DNA of 56,446 bases from TC-15 sp034437275 (lineage in GTDB: Bacteria > Chloroflexota > Anaerolineae > Aggregatilineales > Aggregatilineaceae): contig DAOTUD010000124.1 of assembly GCA_034437275.1 (NCBI GenBank), positions 1 to 56,446 of the forward strand, given 5' to 3'. The position numbers and the translations under genes were made by a program. The notes under the pieces were generated by a model. That model did not search any database, was not told the DNA's origin, and saw only the letters and a program-made list of their open reading frames with translations. Of this stretch, positions 26,997 to 34,405 are shown piece by piece; positions within the stretch are counted from its first letter, which is position 1; each line of letters opens with the position of its first letter.

Positions 26997-28178
26997 TCAC
27001 TCGGAGTCGAGATCGCTGCCGCGCTGCACGGCATCATCCCCGAACCGTTCGCGCAGGTCGTCCAGCGTATCCTGCAAGCGGCGATCCTGCTCCAGCGTCG
27101 TGACATCGTCCCACAGCCCAAGCTGGCGGTGGGGCGTGGTGAAGCCGCTGATGCCCACGCCGATCAGCCGGACCGGCTTGCCGCGCGGCCAGTGGTCCGC
27201 CAGCAGCCCGGCGGCGACGGTGTAAATTTCGTTGTCCTGGTCGGTGGTGTGGTCCAGCGTGACCTGCCGCGTGAGCGTGGTGAAGTCGTCCCAGCGCAGC
27301 TTGAGCTTGATCGTCGTCCCGCTGAGGCCCTCGCGGCGTACCTGCGCCCCGACGCCATCCGCCAGCCGGCGCAGCGTGCGCTGGAGCGTGGTCACGTCGC
27401 GCACATCCCGCGCGAAGGTCGTCTCCTTGCTGATCGATTTCGTCTCGTGCTCGGTTTCGACGTCGCGCGCGTCGATGCCACGTGCGTGGTGGGCCAGCGC
27501 ATGCCCGTGCTTGCCAAAGCGCCGGAGCAGGTCGTCCTCCGGCCACTCCGCCAGCTCGCCGATGGTGCGCACGCCCAGCCGGGCGAGTTGCTGCGCGGTC
27601 TTCGGCCCGACGCCCCACAGTTCTTCGATGGGCAGCGGGGCCAGGAACGCGGCCTCCTGCCCCGGCGGCACGACCGTGATCGCGTTGGGCGGCTGGCCCG
27701 GCTCCGCACGGCGTTTGCCAACCGTGTTGGCGATCTTGGCGATGAGCTTATTTGTCGCCGCGCCCAGCGAGCAGGGCAGGTGCAGGTCGGCGTTGATCGC
27801 GGCTTGCAGGCGGCGCGCGAGGTCCCCCGCCGGCTCCGGCCACATCGTCACGTCCAGGAACGCCTCGTCAATCGAAATCTGCTCGACCTGCGGCGTGAGG
27901 TCGTGCAGGTGCGCCATCACCTGCTGCGACGCTTCGCTGTAAGCCCCGCGCCGGTGGGGCAGGATGATCAGGTCCGGGCACAGCCGCACCGCCTGCGCCA
28001 TCGGCATCGCCGAGCGGATGCCGTATACGCGCGCCGGGTAGGAGCACGCCGCCACCACGCCGCGCTGCTCGGGCCGCCCGCCGACCGCGAACGGCTGGCC
28101 GCGCAGCGCCGGATCGCGGTTGGCTTCCACCGCGCAGAAGAACGCGTCCAGGTCCAGGTGCAGGATTTTTCGGGGCAT
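26997..28178 (-). CDS. dinB: DNA polymerase IV (DinB, Y-family)
   Basis: A 393-residue translesion DNA polymerase. The N-terminal HLDLDAFFCAVE carries the first catalytic Asp and an aromatic steric gate (Phe). SIDEAFLDVT near residue 104 carries the other acidic pair. A thumb with helix-hairpin-helix (WGVGPKTAQQLARLGVRTI) and a little-finger domain follow. No C-terminal clamp-binding motif is obvious by eye. It is divergent from the PflX-like gene. No LexA-type box was found in the 119-bp gap. Confidence 0.95.
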   Translation of the reverse strand: MPRKILHLDLDAFFCAVEANRDPALRGQPFAVGGRPEQRGVVAACSYPARVYGIRSAMPMAQAVRLCPDLIILPHRRGAYSEASQQVMAHLHDLTPQVEQISIDEAFLDVTMWPEPAGDLARRLQAAINADLHLPCSLGAATNKLIAKIANTVGKRRAEPGQPPNAITVVPPGQEAAFLAPLPIEELWGVGPKTAQQLARLGVRTIGELAEWPEDDLLRRFGKHGHALAHHARGIDARDVETEHETKSISKETTFARDVRDVTTLQRTLRRLADGVGAQVRREGLSGTTIKLKLRWDDFTTLTRQVTLDHTTDQDNEIYTVAAGLLADHWPRGKPVRLIGVGISGFTTPHRQLGLWDDVTTLEQDRRLQDTLDDLRERFGDDAVQRGSDLDSE

Positions 28179-28250
28179 CGGTTATTTCATCCGCTGCGTG
28201 TGCTCATTACTCCTGATTTTGGCAGATTTATCGTGGATTCAAAAACGCTA

Positions 28251-28259
28251 TGCTACAAT
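28251..28259 (+). promoter_or_regulatory. extended -10 promoter of the PflX-like gene
   Basis: TGCTACAAT matches the extended -10 form TGn-TACAAT, 39 bp before the ATG. Such promoters need little or no -35 match, and none is clear here. Confidence 0.5.
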
Positions 28260-28297
28260 GCGAATAACGAACGGAGCAAACGGGAGAACAGCACAGT

Positions 28298-29239
28298 ATG
28301 CCACACACCGAACCCGCCTACCGGAAACTGCTGGCAGACAGGCGCTTGCGCGAGCGCGTCCCGGCGGCGCAAAAAGCACTGGAAGACTGCACGCTCTGCG
28401 CGTGGGAGTGCAAGGTCGACCGCACGCAGAAGATCGGCTTCTGCCGCACCGGCCAGGACGCCATCGTGAGCAGCGCCTTCCCGCACATGGGCGAGGAGGA
28501 CCCGCTGCGCGGCTATCGCGGCTCCGGCACGATCTTCTTCGCGCTGTGCAACATGTGCTGCCAGTTCTGCCAGAATTACGAGATCAGCCAGGAGGGCGAA
28601 GGCCAACCCGTCAGCATGGAGGAGATCGCCAGCCTGATGCTGCAGCTCCAGGCACGGGGCTGCCACAACATCAATTTCGTCTCGCCCAGCCACGTCATCC
28701 CGCAGATCATCGCGGCGACCCACATCGCCGCCGAGGCCGGCCTGAACATTCCGCTGGTCTACAACACCGGCGGCTACGACTCGTTGGACGGACTGCGCCT
28801 GTTGGATGGCATCATCGACATCTACATGCCGGATATGAAATACGCCGATCCGGTCCTGGCGCAGAAATTCTCGAAAGTGCTGGACTACCCGGCCCACAAC
28901 CAGGCGGCGATCCGCGAGATGCACCGCCAGGTCGGGGATTTGCAGCTCGACGCGGACGGCATCGCCACGCGCGGCCTGCTGGTTCGCCACCTGGTGCTGC
29001 CGGATAACGTCGCCGGGACGGCGGAGATCGTGCGCTTTCTGGCCGAGGAGATTTCGCCCAACACGTACATCAACGTCATGGGCCAGTATCGCCCGGCGTG
29101 GCGGGTGCGCGAACGGCAGGTCGCGCCGTTGAACCGCTCCGTATCGGCGGAGGAGGTCCGCGCGGCCAAGCGCATCGCGCGGGAGGCCGGCCTGCGCCTG
29201 GACGAGCGCCGGGGGTGGGTGGCCCGCATGGTGGAATGA
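28298..29239 (+). CDS. radical SAM protein, PflX-like
   Basis: 313 residues. An N-terminal Cys cluster (CTLCAWEC, then GFC near 49) precedes the radical SAM motif C84-x3-C88-x2-C91 in CNMCCQFC. The rest is a TIM-barrel-like core (SPSHVIPQI, VYNTGGYDSLD, YMPDMKYAD). This is the arrangement of PflX/COG1313, related to pyruvate formate-lyase activases; its target is not established. The stop is 18 bp before a small EF-like gene, so they form an operon. GGGAG lies 12 nt before the ATG. Confidence 0.85.
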   Translation: MPHTEPAYRKLLADRRLRERVPAAQKALEDCTLCAWECKVDRTQKIGFCRTGQDAIVSSAFPHMGEEDPLRGYRGSGTIFFALCNMCCQFCQNYEISQEGEGQPVSMEEIASLMLQLQARGCHNINFVSPSHVIPQIIAATHIAAEAGLNIPLVYNTGGYDSLDGLRLLDGIIDIYMPDMKYADPVLAQKFSKVLDYPAHNQAAIREMHRQVGDLQLDADGIATRGLLVRHLVLPDNVAGTAEIVRFLAEEISPNTYINVMGQYRPAWRVRERQVAPLNRSVSAEEVRAAKRIAREAGLRLDERRGWVARMVE

Positions 29240-29257
29240 TCGCAAGGAGGACGAACG

Positions 29258-29527
29258 ATGGAGACTGAACTGCTGTACGTCGGCGAGGTGACGCACTTCT
29301 TCAACAAGATCAGCGTGGCGGTGGTGCGGCTGGAACAGGACCTCTATCTGGACGATTGGGTGCTGTTCTACGGCCCGCACACCGAATTCGAGCAGCAAGT
29401 TACGTCGATGCAGATCGACCGCAACCCGGTCGATAAGGGCGTCGCTGGGGAGGAGATCGCGATCAAGGTCATCGAGCGCGTGCGCGATGGCGACGAGATC
29501 TATCTGCTGCCCGAAGAAGAAGGCTAG
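29258..29527 (+). CDS. translation elongation factor-like small beta-barrel protein
   Basis: 89 residues that resemble domain 2 of EF-Tu/IF2-type GTPases without the G domain: VGEVTHFFNKISVAVVRL at the start, DWVLFYG, then VTSMQIDRNPV and IAIKVIERVRDGDEIY. Small proteins of this type are annotated as elongation factor-like; the role is unknown. A strong GGAGG precedes the ATG. It probably works with the PflX-like enzyme encoded 18 bp upstream. Its TAG stop lies within a CTAG that also holds the stop of the convergent DUF6062 gene. Confidence 0.75.
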   Translation: METELLYVGEVTHFFNKISVAVVRLEQDLYLDDWVLFYGPHTEFEQQVTSMQIDRNPVDKGVAGEEIAIKVIERVRDGDEIYLLPEEEG

Positions 29528-30198
29528 CGGATGCCCTTCAGCCCGGACAAGCCCTCGATGGCGCGGCGCGGGCTGCTGCCCTCCTCGCCCATCGGGTCGC
29601 GGGCGAAGCGATAATCACGTTTGCGCCGGAACTCGACTAACTGCGCCTGCAACTCGGCCCAGATCGCCTGCTGGATGGCGACGAGCTGCGCCGTGCCCGC
29701 CGGGTTGAGCGACAGCGCGAGCGTCTGGCGCAGGTGCGGCAGGCAGACCCCGTCCGTGCCCTGGAACGCGGCGGCGAAGTCCGGCTGGTCGAGGTGGTCC
29801 ACCAGGTTACGCAGCAGGTGCTCCTCGACGGTGCGCTGGTGCACGCAGCCCGGGCACTCGCCGCGCGGCTCGAGCGCGCTGGCCGCCCCGGCGATCTGGC
29901 GCCGCCCGCTGCCGGGCGTGATCGCGCCCATATCGTTCAGCAGGTGCCGGATCACGCCTTCGTACAGCACCGCGATCCCCAGCGCGCTGGCGTTGAGCGC
30001 GTCCTGGATGTGCCAGGCGTGCGTCGGGCAGAATCCCCGCGCGGCGCGGACCGCTTCATGCGTCGGCCCCTTGTTGACGTACTCGTAGATCAGGCCGTCC
30101 AGGTAGTGATGCACGCTGTCCAGCGTCAGGCGGCAGACCGGGCAACCGGGCCGGTCGAAGGCTTCGTACAGGTTGTAGGCGTGGGATGAAAGTTGCAT
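29524..30198 (-). CDS. DUF6062-family cysteine-rich protein
   Basis: 224 residues with four CxxC/CxxH-type sites: CPVC (near 20), FCPTHAWH (near 57), CPGC (near 117) and VCLPHL (near 150). The spacing suggests two metal sites in a mostly helical protein. The pattern matches DUF6062, whose function is not known. ATG 30198 is chosen because the conserved region starts there; a longer reading frame would run into the tRNA-Gly gene. It overlaps the EF-like gene tail-to-tail by 4 bp. Confidence 0.75.
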   Translation of the reverse strand: MQLSSHAYNLYEAFDRPGCPVCRLTLDSVHHYLDGLIYEYVNKGPTHEAVRAARGFCPTHAWHIQDALNASALGIAVLYEGVIRHLLNDMGAITPGSGRRQIAGAASALEPRGECPGCVHQRTVEEHLLRNLVDHLDQPDFAAAFQGTDGVCLPHLRQTLALSLNPAGTAQLVAIQQAIWAELQAQLVEFRRKRDYRFARDPMGEEGSSPRRAIEGLSGLKGIR

Positions 30199-30232
30199 GG
30201 GGGGATTGCCTTTCGGGTCACAAAACACACAG

Positions 30233-30261
30233 TTGCCAATCGGGGCCGGTTCGGGTAAGAT
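30233..30261 (+). promoter_or_regulatory. promoter of the tRNA-Gly / tRNA-CAU pair
   Basis: TTGCCA (30233-30238) and TAAGAT (30256-30261) with a 17-bp spacer; the -10 ends 13 bp before tRNA-Gly. It lies within the divergent gap before the DUF6062 start. Confidence 0.6.
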
Positions 30262-30274
30262 ACGAATAGTTGCT

Positions 30275-30345
30275 GCGGGCATGGTGTAGTGGTAACACAA
30301 CAGCCTTCCAAGCTGTTATCACGGGTTCGAGTCCCGTTGCCCGCT
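30275..30345 (+). tRNA. tRNA-Gly (anticodon UCC)
   Basis: 71 nt. The acceptor stem pairs GCGGGCA with TGCCCGC, the anticodon stem is ACAGC/GCTGT with loop CTTCCAA (anticodon TCC), and the T loop is TTCGAGT. The discriminator is T. CCA is not encoded. Confidence 0.95.
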
Positions 30346-30353
30346 TTTGGACG

Positions 30354-30376
30354 CGCCCAGGGATGCCTGGGCGTTT
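30354..30376 (+). terminator. hairpin between tRNA-Gly and the split tRNA
   Basis: CGCCCAGG-GATG-CCTGGGCG is a perfect 8-bp stem with a tetraloop followed by only TTT. It could be a weak terminator or a processing signal, leaving open whether both tRNAs share one transcript. Confidence 0.5.
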
Positions 30377-30385
30377 GGTCCGCAA

Positions 30386-30731
30386 GGGCCCGTAGCTCAG
30401 CGGTCAGAGCAGCCGGCTCGACGCTGCCGGTCTACGTCACCGCGTGATATGGTCGGCGGTTTGGGCCACCTGGAGAGTAATCCCCAGGCTGCAACCTGTC
30501 AAATTCGGGGAAACCTGCGTCGGCGCGCGTGCGCGCGATATGGCAATCCCGAGCCAAGCCCCGCCTATTCTGTGGGGAAGGTGTAGAGACTGGCAGGCAG
30601 GCCCCCTCGTGCCGTCGCACAGATCGCCGGGGGGTGAAGGGACAGTCCAGCCCACACACTCGAAAGGGCCAGCGAAAGCTGGAGTGGGACGCATAACCGG
30701 TCGGTCGCAGGTTCGAATCCTGCCGGGCCCA
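30386..30731 (+). tRNA. CAU-anticodon tRNA (probably tRNA-Ile2) interrupted by a group I intron
   Basis: Exons 30386-30418 and 30692-30731 join to a 73-nt tRNA. The acceptor is GGGCCCG/CGGGCCC with discriminator A, the D stem is GCTC/GAGC, the anticodon stem is GCCGG/CCGGT with loop CTCATAA, the T stem is GCAGG/CCTGC and the T loop is TTCGAAT. CCA is not encoded. The paired 1-72 position and the lack of a GGG/CCC anticodon stem argue against initiator tRNA. The variable loop (CGGTC) and overall pattern are closer to E. coli tRNA-Ile2, which TilS converts to lysidine at C34, than to elongator tRNA-Met, but this is not certain. The intron splits the anticodon loop between U33 and C34. Confidence 0.92.
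30419..30691 (+). ncRNA. group I self-splicing intron (IC3-like, Azoarcus type), 273 nt
   Basis: The 5' exon end GCCGGCT pairs with the internal guide GGTCGGC (30451-30457), giving the required U-G pair at the 5' splice site. Conserved core blocks follow: GTCAAATTCGG (30498-30508), GGCAATCCCGAGCCAAG (30542-30558), GAAGGTGTAGAGACT (30577-30591), GACAGTCCAG (30641-30650). The P9 hairpin CCAGC-GAAA-GCTGG (30669-30682) has a GNRA loop and is enclosed by CCCAC/GTGGG. The intron ends in G (30691), the omega-G. Wording of these blocks is close to the Azoarcus tRNA-Ile intron as I remember it. No homing endonuclease frame is present, so it is a minimal ribozyme. Confidence 0.9.
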
Positions 30732-30741
30732 CACACGACAC

Positions 30742-30777
30742 CAGCCGCCCAGGCGCATCGTCGCCACCGGGCGGCTG
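30742..30777 (+). terminator. hairpin downstream of the split tRNA
   Basis: CAGCCGCCC and GGGCGGCTG form a perfect 9-bp stem with an 18-nt loop, 10 bp past the tRNA. The trailing sequence (CGTTGATT) is not a true T run, so termination may be weak. The rest of the gap to 30872 holds no gene. Confidence 0.5.
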
Positions 30778-30872
30778 CGTTGATTCCGGGCGCATCCCCG
30801 CCCAGTTGTGTTTTTGGCGGACTGGTGGCACAATCCGGTTAATATTTGTCTCTATGAACCGGAGAGCATCCC

Positions 30873-31706
30873 ATGCCTGACTTTCCTCGTACCCTGGTGG
30901 GTGGTATGAGTTTGCCGCGCCTGATTGCCGGCACCAACTGGTTCCTCGGCTATTCGCACATGTCCCCGGCCAAAGACAAGTTCATCCGCGAGCACCAAAG
31001 CCGCCAGCGCATCGCCGATGTGCTCAGCGTGTTCCTGTTGCGCGGGGTGAACGCGGTCATGGCTCCCCCGTCGGAGCACCTGGAGGAGGCGATCCAGGAA
31101 GCTGAGCAGCAGACCGGGCACGGCATGATCCGCATCCTGACGCCGAGCTTCAACATCATGCCGGGGGGCCGCACCACAGAAAACCCCGAGCCGGTGCTGG
31201 ACCATACCAAAGCCCTCAACGCGACGCTGTGCCTGCCACACAAGCAAGTTACCGATACTCTGATCGACCGCATGTCCGGCAAGATCCGCCACATCGACAA
31301 ATACACGCAGATGATCCGCGAGCGCGACATGATCCCCGGCCTCTCGACGCACATGCCGGAGGCGGTGGTCTACGCTGACAAGACGCACGTCGACGTGGAA
31401 ACCTATTTGCAAATCTACAACGCGGCGGGCTTTTTGATGCAGGTCGAGGCCGATTGGGTGATGCGCATCATCCACGACGCCAAAAAACCGGTGATGGTGG
31501 TCAAGCCGCTGGCCGGGGGGCGACTGCTGCCGGTGGTCGGGCTGGCCTTCGTGTGGAACACGATCCGCGCGCAGGATATGGTCACGGTCGGGACGACCAC
31601 GCCCGACGAAGCCCGCGAGGTGATCGATCTGTCGCTGCAAATCCTGGACGGGCGGCTGCCCCAGCCGCGCCTGCAACAGACGCGCAGCAAAGGCTCACTG
31701 CTATAA
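30873..31706 (+). CDS. uncharacterised protein, possible TIM-barrel fold
   Basis: 277 residues, soluble. Alternating strands and helices (LIAGTNWFLG, GVNAVMAPPS, MIRILTPSF, PVMVVKPLAGGRLLP, DMVTVGTTTPDEAREV) suggest a TIM barrel, and the C-terminal part resembles the end of aldo/keto reductase barrels. The aldo/keto catalytic tetrad is not visible. GGAGA lies about 8 nt before the ATG. It is convergent with an aldo/keto reductase gene. I do not recognise a family with certainty. Confidence 0.6.
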   Translation: MPDFPRTLVGGMSLPRLIAGTNWFLGYSHMSPAKDKFIREHQSRQRIADVLSVFLLRGVNAVMAPPSEHLEEAIQEAEQQTGHGMIRILTPSFNIMPGGRTTENPEPVLDHTKALNATLCLPHKQVTDTLIDRMSGKIRHIDKYTQMIRERDMIPGLSTHMPEAVVYADKTHVDVETYLQIYNAAGFLMQVEADWVMRIIHDAKKPVMVVKPLAGGRLLPVVGLAFVWNTIRAQDMVTVGTTTPDEAREVIDLSLQILDGRLPQPRLQQTRSKGSLL

Positions 31707-31767
31707 TGCCCCTTTGGTGGGACAGCGGGCCGGCACCCACCCTGCGTATGCTGACGCGCCGGGCACG

Positions 31768-32742
31768 CTACTGCGACCACTCAGTCGGCTCGCGGTCCCA
31801 GCGGTGCGCGCGCAGTTTGGCGATCAGGTCGTCCGGCAGCGCGTTGCCGTCGCTGGTGCCAATGTTCTGCTCGACGTGGTGCAGTTTGCGCATCCCAGGG
31901 ATGGTGGTGCTCACCGTCGGGTTGGCCAGGATGAAGCGCAGCGCCATCTCGGCCATCGTCATCCCCTCCGGGACCAGCGGACGCAGCGCCTCGGCATGTT
32001 CCACCGAGGAGTTGAGATTTTCCGGCACAAAGTAGCTGTTGCGCCAGTCGCCCGCCGGCCAGGTGGAGTCTTTGGTGAGGTTGCCGGTCAGCGTGCCCTC
32101 GTCGAACGGCACGCGCGCGATCACGCCGATGTCCAGTTCTTCGCACAGCGGGAACAGTTCGTCCTCCGGGGCCTGGTCGAAGATGTTGTAGATCACCTGT
32201 ACCGCGTCGATGTGGCCGGTGCGCAGCGTTTTGAGCGCGTTTTCCGGCTCCCAGCGGTTGATGCTGATGCCGATCGCTTTGATCAGCCCCTCGCCCTTGA
32301 GGTCGGTCACGGCCCGCTGCCAGCGCTCGTCCTCCGCCCAGGCATCCTCCCACACATGGAACTGCATCAGGTCGATGCTGTCCAGGCCCAGGTTATCGAG
32401 CGTCTTGGCGGTGTACGCGCGGATGTGCTCCGGCGGGAAGGTGTCGTCCAGCGTGAAGTGCCGCTGCGAGGGCCAGGTGAAGTTTTTGGGCGGAATCTTG
32501 CTGGCGACGTACAGCTTTTTCTTGGGATAGTCGCGCACCAGTTCGCCGAGCAGATGCTCGCTGTGGCCGCTGCCATAGGCCCAGGCGGTGTCGAAGAAGT
32601 TGCAGCCCAACTCCACCGCGCGATGCAGCGCGCGCAGTGATTGCTCGTCCTCGGAGCCTTTCCAATCGCCGCCCATGCCCCACATGCCGTATCCAATTTC
32701 GCTGATCTTCCAGCCGGTGCGTCCAAACGTCCTGTATTGCAT
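31768..32742 (-). CDS. aldo/keto reductase
   Basis: 324 residues, a (beta/alpha)8 NAD(P)H oxidoreductase. The tetrad is visible: Asp and Tyr in NFFDTAWAYGSG, Lys in VASKIPP and His in LMQFHVWED. The C-terminal part has the NADP-binding pattern (STTIPGMRKLHHVEQNI). ATG 32742 is chosen because AAGGAGG lies 9 nt upstream; an earlier start would overlap that site. The substrate is unknown. It lies 70 bp downstream of the TIR-WD40 gene on the same strand. Confidence 0.9.
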   Translation of the reverse strand: MQYRTFGRTGWKISEIGYGMWGMGGDWKGSEDEQSLRALHRAVELGCNFFDTAWAYGSGHSEHLLGELVRDYPKKKLYVASKIPPKNFTWPSQRHFTLDDTFPPEHIRAYTAKTLDNLGLDSIDLMQFHVWEDAWAEDERWQRAVTDLKGEGLIKAIGISINRWEPENALKTLRTGHIDAVQVIYNIFDQAPEDELFPLCEELDIGVIARVPFDEGTLTGNLTKDSTWPAGDWRNSYFVPENLNSSVEHAEALRPLVPEGMTMAEMALRFILANPTVSTTIPGMRKLHHVEQNIGTSDGNALPDDLIAKLRAHRWDREPTEWSQ

Positions 32743-32812
32743 TGTGTATTTCCTCCTTGCAGACATAGTTTTGAAGCTAAACTGTATTCATCAATTGGCG
32801 CTTGAGCGCGGC

Positions 32813-34180
32813 CTACGTGGTGACGCCCCACAGGCGGACCGTCGTGTCGTGCGAGGCGGACGCCAGCAGCGTGCCGTCCGGGCTGAAGGCCACGCCGGTC
32901 ACGCCGCCCTCATGCTCGCGCAGTGCACGCACCGCGCGCCGGGTCTTCCCCGCGCGCAGATCGGCGACTTTCCACAGGCGCACGCTGCCATCCAGCGACC
33001 CCATCGCCAGCAGCGCGCCGTCCGGGCTGAAGGCCGCGCCACGTACACAGTTGGTGTTGTAGTCGGCGTAGTACACAGTGGTGATCGGCTCGTGGGTGGC
33101 CGCATCCAACACCACCAGCCCGCCGCTTTCCAGCCCGACGACCAGCAGCGATCCGTCCGGGCTGAAGGCCAGCCGCCGCCCCCCCGCCGACACGCCGAGC
33201 GTGGTCAGCTCGTCGTGCTCGGTGACATCCCACAGCCGCACCGAGCCATCCAGCGCCGCCGAGGCCAACTGCGCACCGTCCGGGCTGAAGGCCAGCGTGC
33301 GCACCGGCGCATCGTGGGTGCCCAGCACCCCGATCGCGCTGCGTGTCTGGGCGTCCCACAGCCGCACCGCGCCATCGTCGCCGCCGGACGCCAGCAGCGT
33401 CTCGACCGGGCTGTAGCTCAGCGTCATGACCGGCCCGGCGTGCCCGTACAGCGCCGTGATGCAGTAGCGCTTGCCGACGTGCCACAACCGGATGCTGCGA
33501 TCATCCGACCCGGACGCCAGAAACGCCCCGCTGGGGCTGAAGGCGACCGCGTTCACCGGCTTTTCGTGCCCGATCATCATTTTGATGCGCTTGCGCCGCC
33601 CGGTGTACCACAGCCGCACGTTGCGATCATCTGAGGCCGACGCCACGAACTGCCCGTCCGGGCTGAAGGCCACGTCCTGCACGCTGTCGCGGTGACCGGT
33701 CAGGGTGCGGCGCAGCGCGACGCGGCGCGTGTTGCCCAGCGCGATCAACTGCTTCTTGGGCGCGGTGAGCTGGGGCCGGTCGTGATCGCCGGACGCCAGT
33801 TCGTCGAACAGGCGGTCGCGCAGCGTGCCCAGCGCGGTGTCGTAGTTCTGCCCGTCGAAGTTGATGTACTGGATGCGGCGCAGTTGGAAGTGGATCGAAG
33901 GGGTGGCTTTCCACATGACCGGGATGATCGGCTTGCCCTCGTCGCGGAAATACTGCCACTCGTCGGCGACGTTGGCCGAGGCCATCGACTCCGGGGACAT
34001 GATCAGCAGCAACACGTCGCACTCGTCCAGGCCGCGCTGGATGGCGCTGCTCCAGTTGACGCCGGGCGGGATATCGTCGACGTCGATCCAGATCGACGCG
34101 CCGAGCCGGTCCAGGTCGGTCGCCAGGCGGCGGGCGAACTTTTCGTCGGTACGGCTGTAGGAGATAAACACACGGGTCAT
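32813..34180 (-). CDS. TIR-domain protein with seven WD40 repeats
   Basis: 455 residues. Residues 1-130 are a TIR domain of the bacterial TIR_2 type (VFISYSRTDEKFARRL at the start, WIDVDDIPPG, LLLIMSPESM, ADEWQYF with a conserved Glu). After a short linker, seven WD40 repeats (about 158-455; for example DVAFSPDGQFVASASDDRNV) make one full beta-propeller. Bacterial TIR domains are often NADases in immune systems, and WD40 propellers are binding or sensor modules. No partner defence gene lies nearby. The start has no clear ribosome-binding site. A minus-strand TATACT box lies about 50 bp upstream. Confidence 0.92.
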   Translation of the reverse strand: MTRVFISYSRTDEKFARRLATDLDRLGASIWIDVDDIPPGVNWSSAIQRGLDECDVLLLIMSPESMASANVADEWQYFRDEGKPIIPVMWKATPSIHFQLRRIQYINFDGQNYDTALGTLRDRLFDELASGDHDRPQLTAPKKQLIALGNTRRVALRRTLTGHRDSVQDVAFSPDGQFVASASDDRNVRLWYTGRRKRIKMMIGHEKPVNAVAFSPSGAFLASGSDDRSIRLWHVGKRYCITALYGHAGPVMTLSYSPVETLLASGGDDGAVRLWDAQTRSAIGVLGTHDAPVRTLAFSPDGAQLASAALDGSVRLWDVTEHDELTTLGVSAGGRRLAFSPDGSLLVVGLESGGLVVLDAATHEPITTVYYADYNTNCVRGAAFSPDGALLAMGSLDGSVRLWKVADLRAGKTRRAVRALREHEGGVTGVAFSPDGTLLASASHDTTVRLWGVTT

Positions 34181-34405
34181 AACAGGTTACGGTCCGGGAT
34201 AGGATGCGCATCGGCGTTCCGGCGTAGTATACCGTATTCTGATCTGGCTCGCTTACTGTCGTGCATGCGTGGGGCCACGCACAGGCAGGCCGCACGGCGC
34301 AGTGCCGCCTGGCAGGGCATGGCCTGTTGTGCACAACTTCCGGCGCTAGGCGATCCGCTGGGCCACCCACCCGAACACCAGCAGTAAGGCCCCGAGGGCA
34401 GCTCT
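34181..34405. other. hairpin-rich intergenic region between TIR-WD40 and CNNM genes
   Basis: TGCGTGG/CCACGCA (34266-34281) is a perfect 7-bp palindrome, and other GC-rich dyads follow to about 34330. Codons 34405-34346 on the minus strand continue the CNNM frame past its TGA and encode a 19-residue hydrophobic stretch ending at a TAG. No independent gene is supported. Confidence 0.5.

Noticed and set aside
28179..28297. Possible SOS (LexA) box upstream of dinB
   Set aside because: A CGAAC appears near 28269 but the matching GTTCG half at 4-bp spacing is missing, so no operator is called.
30386..30731. Initiator tRNA-fMet as identity of the split CAU tRNA
   Set aside because: Position 1-72 is a normal G-C pair and the anticodon stem lacks the three consecutive G-C pairs of initiators.
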